Part shown: positions 42,439 to 50,012 of the stretch, in pieces
How positions within the stretch are numbered: the stretch's first letter is position 1
Layout of the letters: each line of letters begins with the position of its first letter
The notes under the pieces: model-generated
Databases searched by the model: none
What the model was told of the DNA's origin: nothing
The model's input: only the letters and a program-made list of their open reading frames with translations
Origin: DASQEH01 sp038237745
GTDB lineage: Bacteria; Actinomycetota; Actinomycetes; Propionibacteriales; Nocardioidaceae
Direction: 5' to 3'
Assembly (NCBI GenBank): GCA_038237745.1
Contig: JBBRYJ010000003.1
Coordinates: 62,001-126,000, forward strand
DNA length: 64,000 bases
Program-made: the position numbers and the translations under genes

Positions 42439-43127
42439 GGAGGCGACTCGCGCAAAACATAGCCGACACCGCGAACGGTGTGGAGCAGGCGCCTCTCTCC
42501 TTCGGCCTCGGTCTTGCGTCGCACGTAGCCGACGTACACCTCAAGGGAGTTCGCGGTGGTCGGGAAGTCGTAGCCCCACACCTCTTCCAGGATGAACGCC
42601 CGCTCCAGGACACGCTTGGGGCGCCTCATGAACAGCTCGAGCAGATCCCACTCCGTGCGGGTCAGCGTGATCTGGCGGCCTGCGCGCTCGACCTCACGGG
42701 TGACCGGGTTCATCGTCAGGTCGGCGAACGCCAACGGCCCGTCGTCCTCGCCGTCCACGGTGCCGAGGGTGCGGCGTCTGAGCATGGCGCGGACCCGTGC
42801 AAGCAGCTCCTCCAGGGCGAAGGGCTTGGCCAGGTAGTCGTCGGCGCCAGCGTCCAGCCCGTCGACCCGGTCGCCGATGGAGTCGCGCGCGGTCAGCACG
42901 AGAATGGGCAGGTCGTTGCCTGCGGCCCGCAGAGCCCTGGTCGTCTCGATGCCGTCGAGCCGCGGCATCATCACATCGACGATCAGCGCGTCGGGGGCGA
43001 GCCCGTTGATACGTGCCAACGCCTCGACCCCGTCGTTGGCGAGCGCGACCTCGTAACCGTTGAACTCCAGGGAGCGTCGCAGGGAGTCACGCACGGCTCG
43101 GTCGTCGTCTACGACCAGTATGCGCAT
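42435..43127 (-). CDS. mprA: response regulator, MprA-like
   Basis: 230 residues, OmpR/PhoB family. MRILVVDDDRAVRDSLRRSL, the phospho-acceptor in DALIVDVMMPRLDGIE, and LPILVLTARDSIGDRVDGLD are very close to MprA of mycobacteria; in the DNA-binding domain so are LTRTEWDLLELF, LEVYVGYVRRKTEAEG and HTVRGVGYVLRE. Expected to control envelope-stress genes, including itself and pepD. Direct repeats of CTGAGA with 11-nt spacing lie 23-39 nt upstream of the ATG. Located 60 nt behind the tyrosine phosphatase gene on the same strand. Confidence 0.9.
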   Translation of the reverse strand: MRILVVDDDRAVRDSLRRSLEFNGYEVALANDGVEALARINGLAPDALIVDVMMPRLDGIETTRALRAAGNDLPILVLTARDSIGDRVDGLDAGADDYLAKPFALEELLARVRAMLRRRTLGTVDGEDDGPLAFADLTMNPVTREVERAGRQITLTRTEWDLLELFMRRPKRVLERAFILEEVWGYDFPTTANSLEVYVGYVRRKTEAEGERRLLHTVRGVGYVLRESPP

Positions 43128-43149
43128 CTGTGAAGCGTGCCACGCTGAT

Positions 43150-43166
43150 CTGAGACGGGGCTGAGA
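43150..43166. promoter_or_regulatory. direct repeat, candidate MprA binding site
   Basis: CTGAGA-CGGGG-CTGAGA (on the minus strand TCTCAG-N5-TCTCAG): two identical hexamers with an 11-nt period, as bound by tandem OmpR/PhoB-type regulators. It lies in the 60-nt gap in front of mprA, suggesting autoregulation. Confidence 0.5.
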
Positions 43167-43187
43167 GGTGCCCGGGCAGATCGCGTG

Positions 43188-43724
43188 TCAGGTGGGCGCT
43201 CCCGAGCCGAGCTCGCGCAGCCGGGCGAGCAGCACGTCGGTCGTACGGTCGACGATGGCGAGGACGGAGCTGAAGTCGTCGGCAGCGCCGTACCAGGGAT
43301 CCGGAACGTCCAGATCACCCTTCGAAAGCGGGTCGAACTCGCGGAAGAGCCTGACCCGGCTCCGCGCCTGGTCGTCGTCCATCAGGGCGTGGATGTCACG
43401 CAGGTTGGCGCGGTCCATCGCCAACACGAGGTCGGCACGATCGAACCACTCACCGTTGAACTGCTGGGCGCGGTGCCGGCTGGGGTCGTACCCGGCTGCG
43501 GAGAGGGTGGCGGCTGCCCGCGCGTCCATGGGGTCCCCGGCGTGCCAGTCGCCAGTGCCTGAGCTGAGCACGTCGATGTGACTGTCGAGGTGTGCGGCGG
43601 CGAGTTTCGACGAGAGCACGACCTCCGCTGTGGGCGAGCGGCAGATGTTGCCGAGGCACACCATGGCGATGACGTACCCACCGGGTGTTCGCGCCTCGGG
43701 GAGCGCACTCGCGGGGGGTCTCAC
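43188..43724 (-). CDS. low-molecular-weight protein-tyrosine phosphatase
   Basis: 178 residues. The active-site P-loop is VCLGNICRSP (nucleophile C23, R29), and the general-acid Asp sits in the LDVPDPWYG segment, both characteristic of LMW-PTPs such as PtpA. The usual length is about 150-165, so the short N-terminal extension (residues 1-18) may be untranslated if a later start is used. GTG start shares four bases with the stop of the holin-like gene. It could act on protein tyrosine phosphate or on exopolysaccharide control; the neighbours do not decide. mprA follows 60 nt downstream on the same strand. Confidence 0.9.
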   Translation of the reverse strand: MRPPASALPEARTPGGYVIAMVCLGNICRSPTAEVVLSSKLAAAHLDSHIDVLSSGTGDWHAGDPMDARAAATLSAAGYDPSRHRAQQFNGEWFDRADLVLAMDRANLRDIHALMDDDQARSRVRLFREFDPLSKGDLDVPDPWYGAADDFSSVLAIVDRTTDVLLARLRELGSGAPT

Positions 43725-44098
43725 TGGCGGTCGGGCAGCACGAGCCCGACGATCCAGCTCACGAGCGAGACGACGATCGACCCGAACACGGCGGTCCAGA
43801 ATCCGCGTACCTCGAAGCCGAGGTCGAACTGCCTGGCGAGCCAGCCGGTGAGGAGGAGCATCGCTGCGTTGACGACGAAGAACATCAGCCCGAGGGTGAG
43901 CAGATAGAGCGGAAACGAGAGGAAGGCCACGATCGGACGGACGGTCTCGTTGACGAGGCCGAAGATCAACGCCACGACGGTCAGGGCGAGGAGCCGGGTG
44001 CCTGGTGTGTCACCTGTGACCTCGATTCCGGCGAATGCCCACGCCGCCGCCGCCAGTCCGCAGGCGTTGGCCACGATGCGAACGAGCCACGTCGTCAT
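43721..44098 (-). CDS. phage holin family (4-TM) membrane protein
   Basis: 125 residues, four hydrophobic segments, with the FGLVNETVRPIVAFLSFPLYLLTLGL region that defines the Mycobacteriophage D29 holin-type / DUF (phage_holin_4_2) membrane protein family. Despite the name, such proteins are common chromosomal genes without phage context, and none is seen here. Overlaps both neighbours by four bases: stop of the GntR gene and start of the phosphatase gene. Role unknown. Confidence 0.85.
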   Translation of the reverse strand: MTTWLVRIVANACGLAAAAWAFAGIEVTGDTPGTRLLALTVVALIFGLVNETVRPIVAFLSFPLYLLTLGLMFFVVNAAMLLLTGWLARQFDLGFEVRGFWTAVFGSIVVSLVSWIVGLVLPDRQ

Positions 44099-44769
44099 AT
44101 GCCGATCGTGCCATGCCCGGTGGCGTGGAGCAGGGACCCCTCAGCGGCGGCCAGGTGCTGCACGAGGTCATCGATCGCCGCGGAGATCAGGCCCCGGTCG
44201 AGGAGGCTCACGAGGCGACGGTGGTCGGCCACCTGCTCCGCGATGTTGGCGCGGGTGCGGTCGAGGTGGGCCAGGCCCAGCCGGATCTCCGCGCTCAGCG
44301 CGTCAGCGGCGGCTACGAGTCGCCGGCTTCCGGTGAGCGCCACCAGGGCGCGGTGGATCTGCAGATGTGCCTCGGTGAGCTCGGCAGGACCGGCGGGCGC
44401 CTCGGCAAGATGGGCGTAGTGGTCGAGTGCCTCGTGCAGCGTTCGGCGATCCTCGTCGGCCGCTTCGGGCCAGTGCCGCAACCCGGCCGTCTCGAGGGCA
44501 ACTCTGGCCCGGCTGACGTCGTGGACGTCGTCGGCGGTGAGCTCCTTCACCGCGACGCCTTTGTTGGGCACGCGGACGGCGACCCCTTCGCCGACCAGCA
44601 CGCCGAGTGCCTCACGGATGGTGCTGCGACCCACGCCCATCGCCTCTGACAGCGCAAGCTCGCGAAGCGGCGTACCGGGCGCGAGCTGCCCCGCGAAGAG
44701 GGCGCGCCGAATCTCGTCGGCGGCGCGATCGACCGTCGAGGAGTGCTCGAGCTGGAGGTCCTCGTACAT
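44095..44769 (-). CDS. GntR-family regulator with FCD domain
   Basis: 224 residues. N-terminal winged helix (about 8-72): AADEIRRALFAGQLAPGTPLRELALSEAMGVGRSTIREALGVL, followed by an all-helical FCD ligand-binding domain (FadR subfamily) in which H-box residues such as HLQIHRALV and DHRRLV coordinate a metal or organic acid. Likely autoregulated and controlling the divergent dimethylargininase-like gene; an inverted-repeat operator TTGTC-A-GACAA lies 84 nt upstream of its start. Stop overlaps the holin-like gene (ATGA), so the operon continues into it. Confidence 0.88.
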   Translation of the reverse strand: MYEDLQLEHSSTVDRAADEIRRALFAGQLAPGTPLRELALSEAMGVGRSTIREALGVLVGEGVAVRVPNKGVAVKELTADDVHDVSRARVALETAGLRHWPEAADEDRRTLHEALDHYAHLAEAPAGPAELTEAHLQIHRALVALTGSRRLVAAADALSAEIRLGLAHLDRTRANIAEQVADHRRLVSLLDRGLISAAIDDLVQHLAAAEGSLLHATGHGTIGI

Positions 44770-44829
44770 ACCACCGCGAGCCTAGGGCGTCGGCGTCCCC
44801 TCGGGCTCGACGCACCTCCTGGTGTGACA

Positions 44830-44870
44830 CGTCCGATGCTAAGGTATTTTTCTTGTCAGACAATCGGACG
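44830..44870. promoter_or_regulatory. inverted-repeat operator in the GntR / dimethylargininase divergent region
   Basis: TTGTC-A-GACAA (44853-44863) is a perfect inverted repeat of the type bound by FadR-subfamily GntR proteins. It is nested within a longer pair CGTCCGAT (44830-44837) / ATCGGACG (44863-44870). An extended -10 element (TG-C-TAAGGT, 44837-44845) lies just before it, so the operator would cover the start of transcription of the plus-strand gene. Confidence 0.55.
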
Positions 44871-44896
44871 ATCACACACTTGCGAAGGAGCAACCG

Positions 44897-45796
44897 ATGA
44901 GGCCAACCAGGCGCCCGCAGACGATGTGGGGCACTCGCTACCTCATGGTGCGGCCAGAGCACTTCCGAATCGACTACCAGATCAACCCCTTCATGGATGT
45001 CTCGTCGCAACCCGATGTCGGCGTGGCCATGCGGCAGTGGCAGGACCTGCGCGCAACGCTGGAGGCCCATGGCGGCAGCGTCGAGGTCGCCGACCAGCGA
45101 GCCGACGCTCCCGACATGGTCTACGCGATGAACCTCGGTCTGGCGGTCACCGACGGGACCGCAAGGCTCGTCACCTTGTCTCACATGCGCTTCCCCGAGC
45201 GCCGGATGGAGACGGTCTCGGCCCGTCGCTGGTTCGAGGGGTCAGGCTTCCAGCCCTTGTCTGTCGGATCCGACGGGTTCGGCCCCACCTTCGAGGCAGG
45301 AGACGCCTTCCCGTTCGCAGGGGCTCTGGTGGTGGGGTACGGCCCGAGAACCGAGGAGCTTGCGCTCAAGCATCTCGCCCATGACCTCGGCGTCCGAGCA
45401 CTGGGCGTCCGGCTGACGCACCCGGGTATGTATCACCTCGACCTCGCGTTCTGCCCACTCGACGAGCGGCGGGCGCTGGTGTGTCCGGCCGCCTTCGACG
45501 AGGCGAGTGCCCGAGCGTTGCTCGCACTCGTACCGGAGCCGATCATGATCACCGAAGAGGAGGCACTGACGACGTTCTGCGCCAACTCCGTGGTGCTCGG
45601 CAGCACGGTCGTCATGCCGGGTTGCCCGGACCGGGTGCGGTCCAGCCTGGAGTCCGCCGGCTTCTCGGTCGTCGTCGTCGACGTGAGCGAGTTTCACAAG
45701 GGCGGAGGTTCGGTCCGCTGTTTGACGAACCCCCTCGACATCGCTGTGGGACGCGACCTGGACCGCGTGCCTGGAGGCGAGGTCACGACTCCCTGA
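44897..45796 (+). CDS. dimethylarginine dimethylaminohydrolase-like amidinotransferase-family enzyme
   Basis: 299 residues of the guanidino-group-modifying (GME) fold. The active-site Cys is C275 in GGGSVRCLTNPLD; the N-terminal MVRPEHFRIDYQINPFM and the middle HLDLAFCPLD (catalytic His) agree with DDAH-type and related hydrolases acting on methylarginine, citrulline or ornithine derivatives. AAGGAG before the ATG. The divergent GntR regulator with its operator suggests induction by a guanidino or amine compound. Whether the substrate is dimethylarginine cannot be decided by sequence alone. Confidence 0.85.
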   Translation: MRPTRRPQTMWGTRYLMVRPEHFRIDYQINPFMDVSSQPDVGVAMRQWQDLRATLEAHGGSVEVADQRADAPDMVYAMNLGLAVTDGTARLVTLSHMRFPERRMETVSARRWFEGSGFQPLSVGSDGFGPTFEAGDAFPFAGALVVGYGPRTEELALKHLAHDLGVRALGVRLTHPGMYHLDLAFCPLDERRALVCPAAFDEASARALLALVPEPIMITEEEALTTFCANSVVLGSTVVMPGCPDRVRSSLESAGFSVVVVDVSEFHKGGGSVRCLTNPLDIAVGRDLDRVPGGEVTTP

Positions 45797-45918
45797 CGGC
45801 CTAGGTTCGTGTGTGGTCATCGCGGCCTCTGCTCCCCCGACTGCGCCGCCGTCGAAGGCGAAGCGCGGCGAGTGAATGCGTGGTCTCTGCGTTGTCTGGC
45901 CGGATGTGGCCTCGGTGG

Positions 45919-46878
45919 CTAGGTGAGCAGGCCGGGTGACGCGCCGTCGGGCCGGACGATCCGTGCGGTCTGAGCGAGCAAGATCCCGACGAGAACCAAC
46001 GCGATACCTGCGAGCTGGGCAGCCGACAGATCTTCACGAAACCACAGCCAGCCCAAGACGGTGGCTCCCACCGGCTCGACCATTCCAAGGACCGTGACCT
46101 CGGTGGCCGACAGGTGCTGAAGCGCCGTCAGCTCGGCCAGGAACGGGCACACGGTACCGAGCACGACGAGCCATCCGATGAGCGCCCAGACAGGGGCGGC
46201 GGCTCCGGACAGAGTGCCGCCGAGGCTCTGGCTCGACGACAGGTCCGTGTGCCACAAGGTGGGCAGTGGCTTGAGCAGGTTCCAGAAGATGGTGGCCACG
46301 ATGAAGGCCTCGGTCAGCACATGGAGCGGTGACTCCTCGCTGACGCTGCGCTCGCCGAGCAGGAAGTACGTTGCAAGCGACAGCGCCGCTGCGAACCCGG
46401 CGACGACACCGAGCGTGTCGAGCTGCAACCCCCGCCACACCTCGGCGACCAGCGCCAGCCCACCCAGGGAGCAGCCGATGCCCAGCCACATCCGTCGACG
46501 TACCGGCTCGCGGTACACGTACCGGGCGAACAGCGCGACGAGCACCGGTGCGGTGAACTCCAGCAGCAGGGCGATACCGACCGGCAGCCGGTCGATCGCC
46601 ACGAAGTAGAAGTACTGCACGAGGGCGACGCCTGTGACGCCGAAGCCGACCACGAGCCCGACCTCTCGCAGCGAGCGAGGTGGGTGGAGACGTTCCCCTC
46701 GCGCCAGCACGACGAGTACGAGAGCGAACGCCGTGCCCGTGCATCGCGTCGTGGTGAGGGTCATCGAGTCGACACCGGCCGCCTGGATGACGCGGGAGAC
46801 TCCGGCGTTGACGACGAAGAGCACGGCGCCGGTCGCAACCAGCAGGTATCCCGTCCGGGCGTCACGGGCGGCAGGCAT
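45919..46878 (-). CDS. EamA-family (DMT) transporter
   Basis: 319 residues, about ten helices in two EamA halves: TGYLLVATGAVLFVVNAGVSRVI, an early DSMTLTTTRCTGTAFAL segment, and the second half with FLLGERSVSEES and ALQHLSATEVTVLGMVEPVGATVLGW, the last being the conserved EamA signature. Probably an exporter or importer of an amino acid or related metabolite. ATG 46878. Divergent from the aminotransferase gene, with 67 nt between, so the two may be coordinated. Convergent with the dimethylargininase-like gene; the 122-nt gap shows no clear terminator. Confidence 0.82.
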   Translation of the reverse strand: MPAARDARTGYLLVATGAVLFVVNAGVSRVIQAAGVDSMTLTTTRCTGTAFALVLVVLARGERLHPPRSLREVGLVVGFGVTGVALVQYFYFVAIDRLPVGIALLLEFTAPVLVALFARYVYREPVRRRMWLGIGCSLGGLALVAEVWRGLQLDTLGVVAGFAAALSLATYFLLGERSVSEESPLHVLTEAFIVATIFWNLLKPLPTLWHTDLSSSQSLGGTLSGAAAPVWALIGWLVVLGTVCPFLAELTALQHLSATEVTVLGMVEPVGATVLGWLWFREDLSAAQLAGIALVLVGILLAQTARIVRPDGASPGLLT

Positions 46879-46931
46879 GCAGCAGACCCTACGCAGCCGA
46901 GGTCACGCGCGATCGGCGTGACGCGTCTCGT

Positions 46932-46937
46932 TATCGT
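46932..46937 (+). promoter_or_regulatory. -10 element of a probably leaderless aminotransferase transcript
   Basis: TATCGT sits 8 nt upstream of the ATG at 46946, and there is no Shine-Dalgarno sequence, the pattern of a leaderless actinobacterial mRNA. Confidence 0.5.
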
Positions 46938-46945
46938 GGCTCGTC

Positions 46946-48016
46946 ATGACCGGCCCGCGGCTGCGCCCCGCCCTCGACTCGATCCCGGCGTACAAGGCAG
47001 GCAAGCCCCCCGCTCCTGGGAGGGCGGCGTTCTACAAGCTCTCCAGCAACGAGAACCCGTACGCGCCCCTGCCCGGCGTTCTCGAGAAGGTCGCGGACGC
47101 AGCGCGCTCGATGAACCGGTATCCCGACATGGGGGTCGGCGCGCTGCACGAGGCCCTGGCGGAGCGACTCGGTGTCGGCGTCGAGCGACTCGCGTCGGGG
47201 GCGGGCTCGGTCGCGGTGCTCTACCACCTCTTGCAGGCCGCCTGCTCGACCGGCGACGAGGTCGTCTACGCCTGGCGCTCGTTCGAGGCGTACCCGATCG
47301 CGGTGGGGCTTACCGGTGCGCGTGACGTCCAGGTCCCGCTGGCCGCCGACGCTCGGCACGATCTGGCGGCGATGCGCCGAGCCGTGACCGACGCCACGAA
47401 GGTCGTGATCGTCTGCACCCCGAACAACCCGACGGGCCCGGCCGTGCACCGCGAGGAGCTGTTGGAGCTCGTCGATGCGCTGCCCCCCACGGTCATCGTC
47501 GCCATCGACGAGGCGTACGGCGAGTTCGTGACCGACCCGGACACCGTCGACGGGCTCGAGGTCGCGGCAGACCGCCCGAACGTCGTGGTGCTCCGTACCT
47601 TCTCGAAGGCCTACGGACTTGCCGGGCTTCGGGTCGGGTATGCCGTCGCGCCGCCCCGAATCGCCGAGGCGGTCCGCAAGTGCGCTCTCCCCTTCGGTGT
47701 CTCCGGCGTCGCCCAGGTGGCTGCCCTGGCCTCGCTGGACGCCGAGGCCGAGCTGCTCGAACGGGTCGACGCCCTGGTGCTCGAACGTGACCGCGTGGTG
47801 GGAGAACTGCGTGCCCAGGGCTGGTCGTTGCCGGATGCGCAGGGAAACTTCGTCTGGCTTCCCCTCGAGGAGCGTTCCACCGGCTTCGCGGCGCGGTGCG
47901 ACGAGCGCGGGGTGAGTGTGCGCCCGTTTGAAGGCGATGGAGTGCGAGTCTCGATCGGTGAGGTGGAGGCCAACGACCTGCTGCTCGCCGTGGCTGCGGA
48001 GCTGCCCCCGCACTGA
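46946..48016 (+). CDS. pat: histidinol-phosphate / aromatic amino acid aminotransferase (HisC2/Pat-like)
   Basis: 356-residue class I/II PLP aminotransferase. KLSSNENPYAPLP, NRYPDMG, CTPNNPTGP, DEAYGEFV and the PLP lysine in RTFSKAYGLAGLRVGYA are all present. The overall sequence is closer to the mycobacterial Pat/HisC2 group (SVAVLYHLLQAACSTGDEVVYAWRSFEAYP) than to true HisC in histidine operons; Pat acts on aromatic amino acids. No histidine genes are near. Starts without a ribosome binding site. Confidence 0.86.
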   Translation: MTGPRLRPALDSIPAYKAGKPPAPGRAAFYKLSSNENPYAPLPGVLEKVADAARSMNRYPDMGVGALHEALAERLGVGVERLASGAGSVAVLYHLLQAACSTGDEVVYAWRSFEAYPIAVGLTGARDVQVPLAADARHDLAAMRRAVTDATKVVIVCTPNNPTGPAVHREELLELVDALPPTVIVAIDEAYGEFVTDPDTVDGLEVAADRPNVVVLRTFSKAYGLAGLRVGYAVAPPRIAEAVRKCALPFGVSGVAQVAALASLDAEAELLERVDALVLERDRVVGELRAQGWSLPDAQGNFVWLPLEERSTGFAARCDERGVSVRPFEGDGVRVSIGEVEANDLLLAVAAELPPH

Positions 48017-48069
48017 CTGCGCAGCTGACGGCGACCCACGCGGCGTCTGCTCGATGCAACGAATCTCGG

Positions 48070-48098
48070 TTGGCTCTGTCAGAGGCAGTCGGTAGAGT
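48070..48098 (+). promoter_or_regulatory. promoter of the ABC exporter genes
   Basis: TTGGCT (48070-48075), 17-nt spacer, TAGAGT (48093-48098), 102 nt before the first ABC gene. Matches the housekeeping sigma pattern. Confidence 0.5.
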
Positions 48099-48200
48099 GC
48101 TGGTTACAGCCCACCGCCTTCGCGTCTCCAGGCCTGGACCCGCGCCCGGGGCGGCGACATCTCGGGCCGCCGACCGACCACAAGGGGCGAACGCCGCCTG

Positions 48201-50012
48201 ATGAGCCACCCGACCAGCAACGGCTCCCGATACGACCACGTGCCGCCCCCCAGGGGTGGCACGCACTCGCTGTGGCGACTGAGCGGATACCTGCGGCCGT
48301 ACCGCGGGTCGCTCGCGGTGATGGGGGTCTCCGCCGTGGCCGGAGTCTTCGTGAGCCTCTCGATCCCGCTGGTGACCAAGTCGCTCATCGACGGCCCGAT
48401 CACCGAGCACCGGTCCGGGCCGATCCTGCCGCTCGGGCTGCTCGCGCTAGGGCTGGGAGTCGCCGAGGCCGGGCTGATCCTGCTGCGGCGCTGGGTGCAG
48501 GCACATGCCGTGCTCGGGTTCGAGACGGCAGTCCGCAACGACCTCTACCGGCACATGCAGGCTCTCCCGATGGAGTTCCACAGTCGCTGGCAGAGCGGCC
48601 AGCTACTGTCCCGGGTCACCACCGACCTGAGCGCCCTTCGCCGCTTCATGGGGTTCGGTCTGCTCTTCTTGATCATCAACATCCTTCAGCTCACCGTGGT
48701 GACCGCGGTTCTGCTGCGGATGTACTGGCCCCTCGGTCTCGTCGTCGCGGTGTCGGCGGTGCCGATCATCTGGCTCAGCAAGCGGTTCGAGTCCCGTTAC
48801 GTCGTGGTGTCGCGTCGGGTCCAGGACCAGCAGGGTGACGTGGCGACGTCTGTCGAGGAGGCGGCAGTCGGCTACCGCGTGACGAAGTCGTTCGGCCGGC
48901 GCAGCTACAGCGACGAGAACTTCGCGAAGCTCACCGAGAAGCTGTACGAGTCGTCGGTCGAGAAGGTCCGGCTCTCGTCGGCGTTCTGGACCTTCCTCGA
49001 GATCATCCCCAACCTGAGCCTCGTCGTGGTGCTCCTCCTGGGCGCCCTCGCCGTCGGGCGGGACGCGCTGACGCCTGGCACGCTCGTGGCCTTCATCATC
49101 TTGATGCTCCAGCTGATCTGGCCGCTGGAGTCGCTCGGCGTCATCCTCGCGATGGCGCAGGAGGCCATGACGGCGGCCGACCGGGTGCTGGAGATCTTCG
49201 ACACCGAGTCGACGGTCGTCGGCGGGGACCGTGAGCTGCAGGACCCGCGAGGGGCGCTTCGTCTGGAGCACGTCGACTTCCACTTCCCCGACTCGTCCGA
49301 GCTCGTGCTCCGCGACGTCAACCTGGAGGTGTTCCCGGGCGAGACCGTTGCCGTCGTCGGTGCGACCGGCTCCGGCAAGACCGCGCTCACCGGGCTGGTC
49401 CCTCGCCTGTACGACGTCACCGGCGGCTCGGTGATGATCGACGGTGTCGATGTCAGGGACCTGAGCCTCAGCTGTCTCCGCACGGTCGTCGCGACGGCAT
49501 TCGAGGAGCCGGTGCTCTTCTCGATGAGTGCCCGGGAGAACATCGCCCTCGGACGTCCGGACGCGACCGACTCAGATGTGGCCGAGGCGGTCCGGACGGC
49601 TCAGGCCGGTTTCGTCTACGACCTTCCCTGGGGGATCGATACCAGGATCGGGGAGCAGGGGCTGTCGCTCTCGGGTGGCCAGCGGCAGCGGCTCGCACTC
49701 GCCCGAGCTGTCCTCGCGCGTCCCCGCATCCTGGTGCTCGACGACACCTTGTCGGCGCTGGATGTCCATACGGAGGCGCTCGTCGAGACCGCCCTGCGGC
49801 GGGTGCTCGCCGACGCGACCGGCATCGTGGTGGCACATCGAGCCTCCACGGTTCTCCTCGCTGACCGGGTGGCGCTGCTGCAGGACGGGACGATCACCCA
49901 CGTCGGGCTGCACCAGGAGCTGCTGTCGAGCGTGCCGGCATACCGCGACCTGCTCGGTGGCGACGAGGGCGATGCACTCGTGGCGGCCGACGCGAGCGCG
50001 GCGTCGTCGTGA
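48201..50012 (+). CDS. ABC exporter half-transporter (ATPase-permease), degenerate catalytic site
   Basis: 603 residues: six-helix membrane domain (about 25-325) and an ATPase domain (about 350-590). Walker A is GATGSGKT (K393), signature LSLSGGQRQ, but the residue after Walker B is Asp (LVLDDTLSALD; D514-D515) where a catalytic Glu is normal. The second gene supplies a canonical Glu, so the two likely form an asymmetric heterodimer. ATG 48201 with AAGGGG 16 nt earlier. Such pairs export lipids, drugs or peptides; substrate unknown. Confidence 0.9.
   Translation: MSHPTSNGSRYDHVPPPRGGTHSLWRLSGYLRPYRGSLAVMGVSAVAGVFVSLSIPLVTKSLIDGPITEHRSGPILPLGLLALGLGVAEAGLILLRRWVQAHAVLGFETAVRNDLYRHMQALPMEFHSRWQSGQLLSRVTTDLSALRRFMGFGLLFLIINILQLTVVTAVLLRMYWPLGLVVAVSAVPIIWLSKRFESRYVVVSRRVQDQQGDVATSVEEAAVGYRVTKSFGRRSYSDENFAKLTEKLYESSVEKVRLSSAFWTFLEIIPNLSLVVVLLLGALAVGRDALTPGTLVAFIILMLQLIWPLESLGVILAMAQEAMTAADRVLEIFDTESTVVGGDRELQDPRGALRLEHVDFHFPDSSELVLRDVNLEVFPGETVAVVGATGSGKTALTGLVPRLYDVTGGSVMIDGVDVRDLSLSCLRTVVATAFEEPVLFSMSARENIALGRPDATDSDVAEAVRTAQAGFVYDLPWGIDTRIGEQGLSLSGGQRQRLALARAVLARPRILVLDDTLSALDVHTEALVETALRRVLADATGIVVAHRASTVLLADRVALLQDGTITHVGLHQELLSSVPAYRDLLGGDEGDALVAADASAASS

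Noticed and set aside
40516..42462. 648-codon plus-strand open frame over mprB and pepD
   Set aside because: Antisense of two clear genes; no recognisable protein features.
43721..44098. Prophage remnant because of a holin-family protein
   Set aside because: The family is common on chromosomes, overlaps non-phage neighbours, and no lysis, capsid or integrase gene is present.
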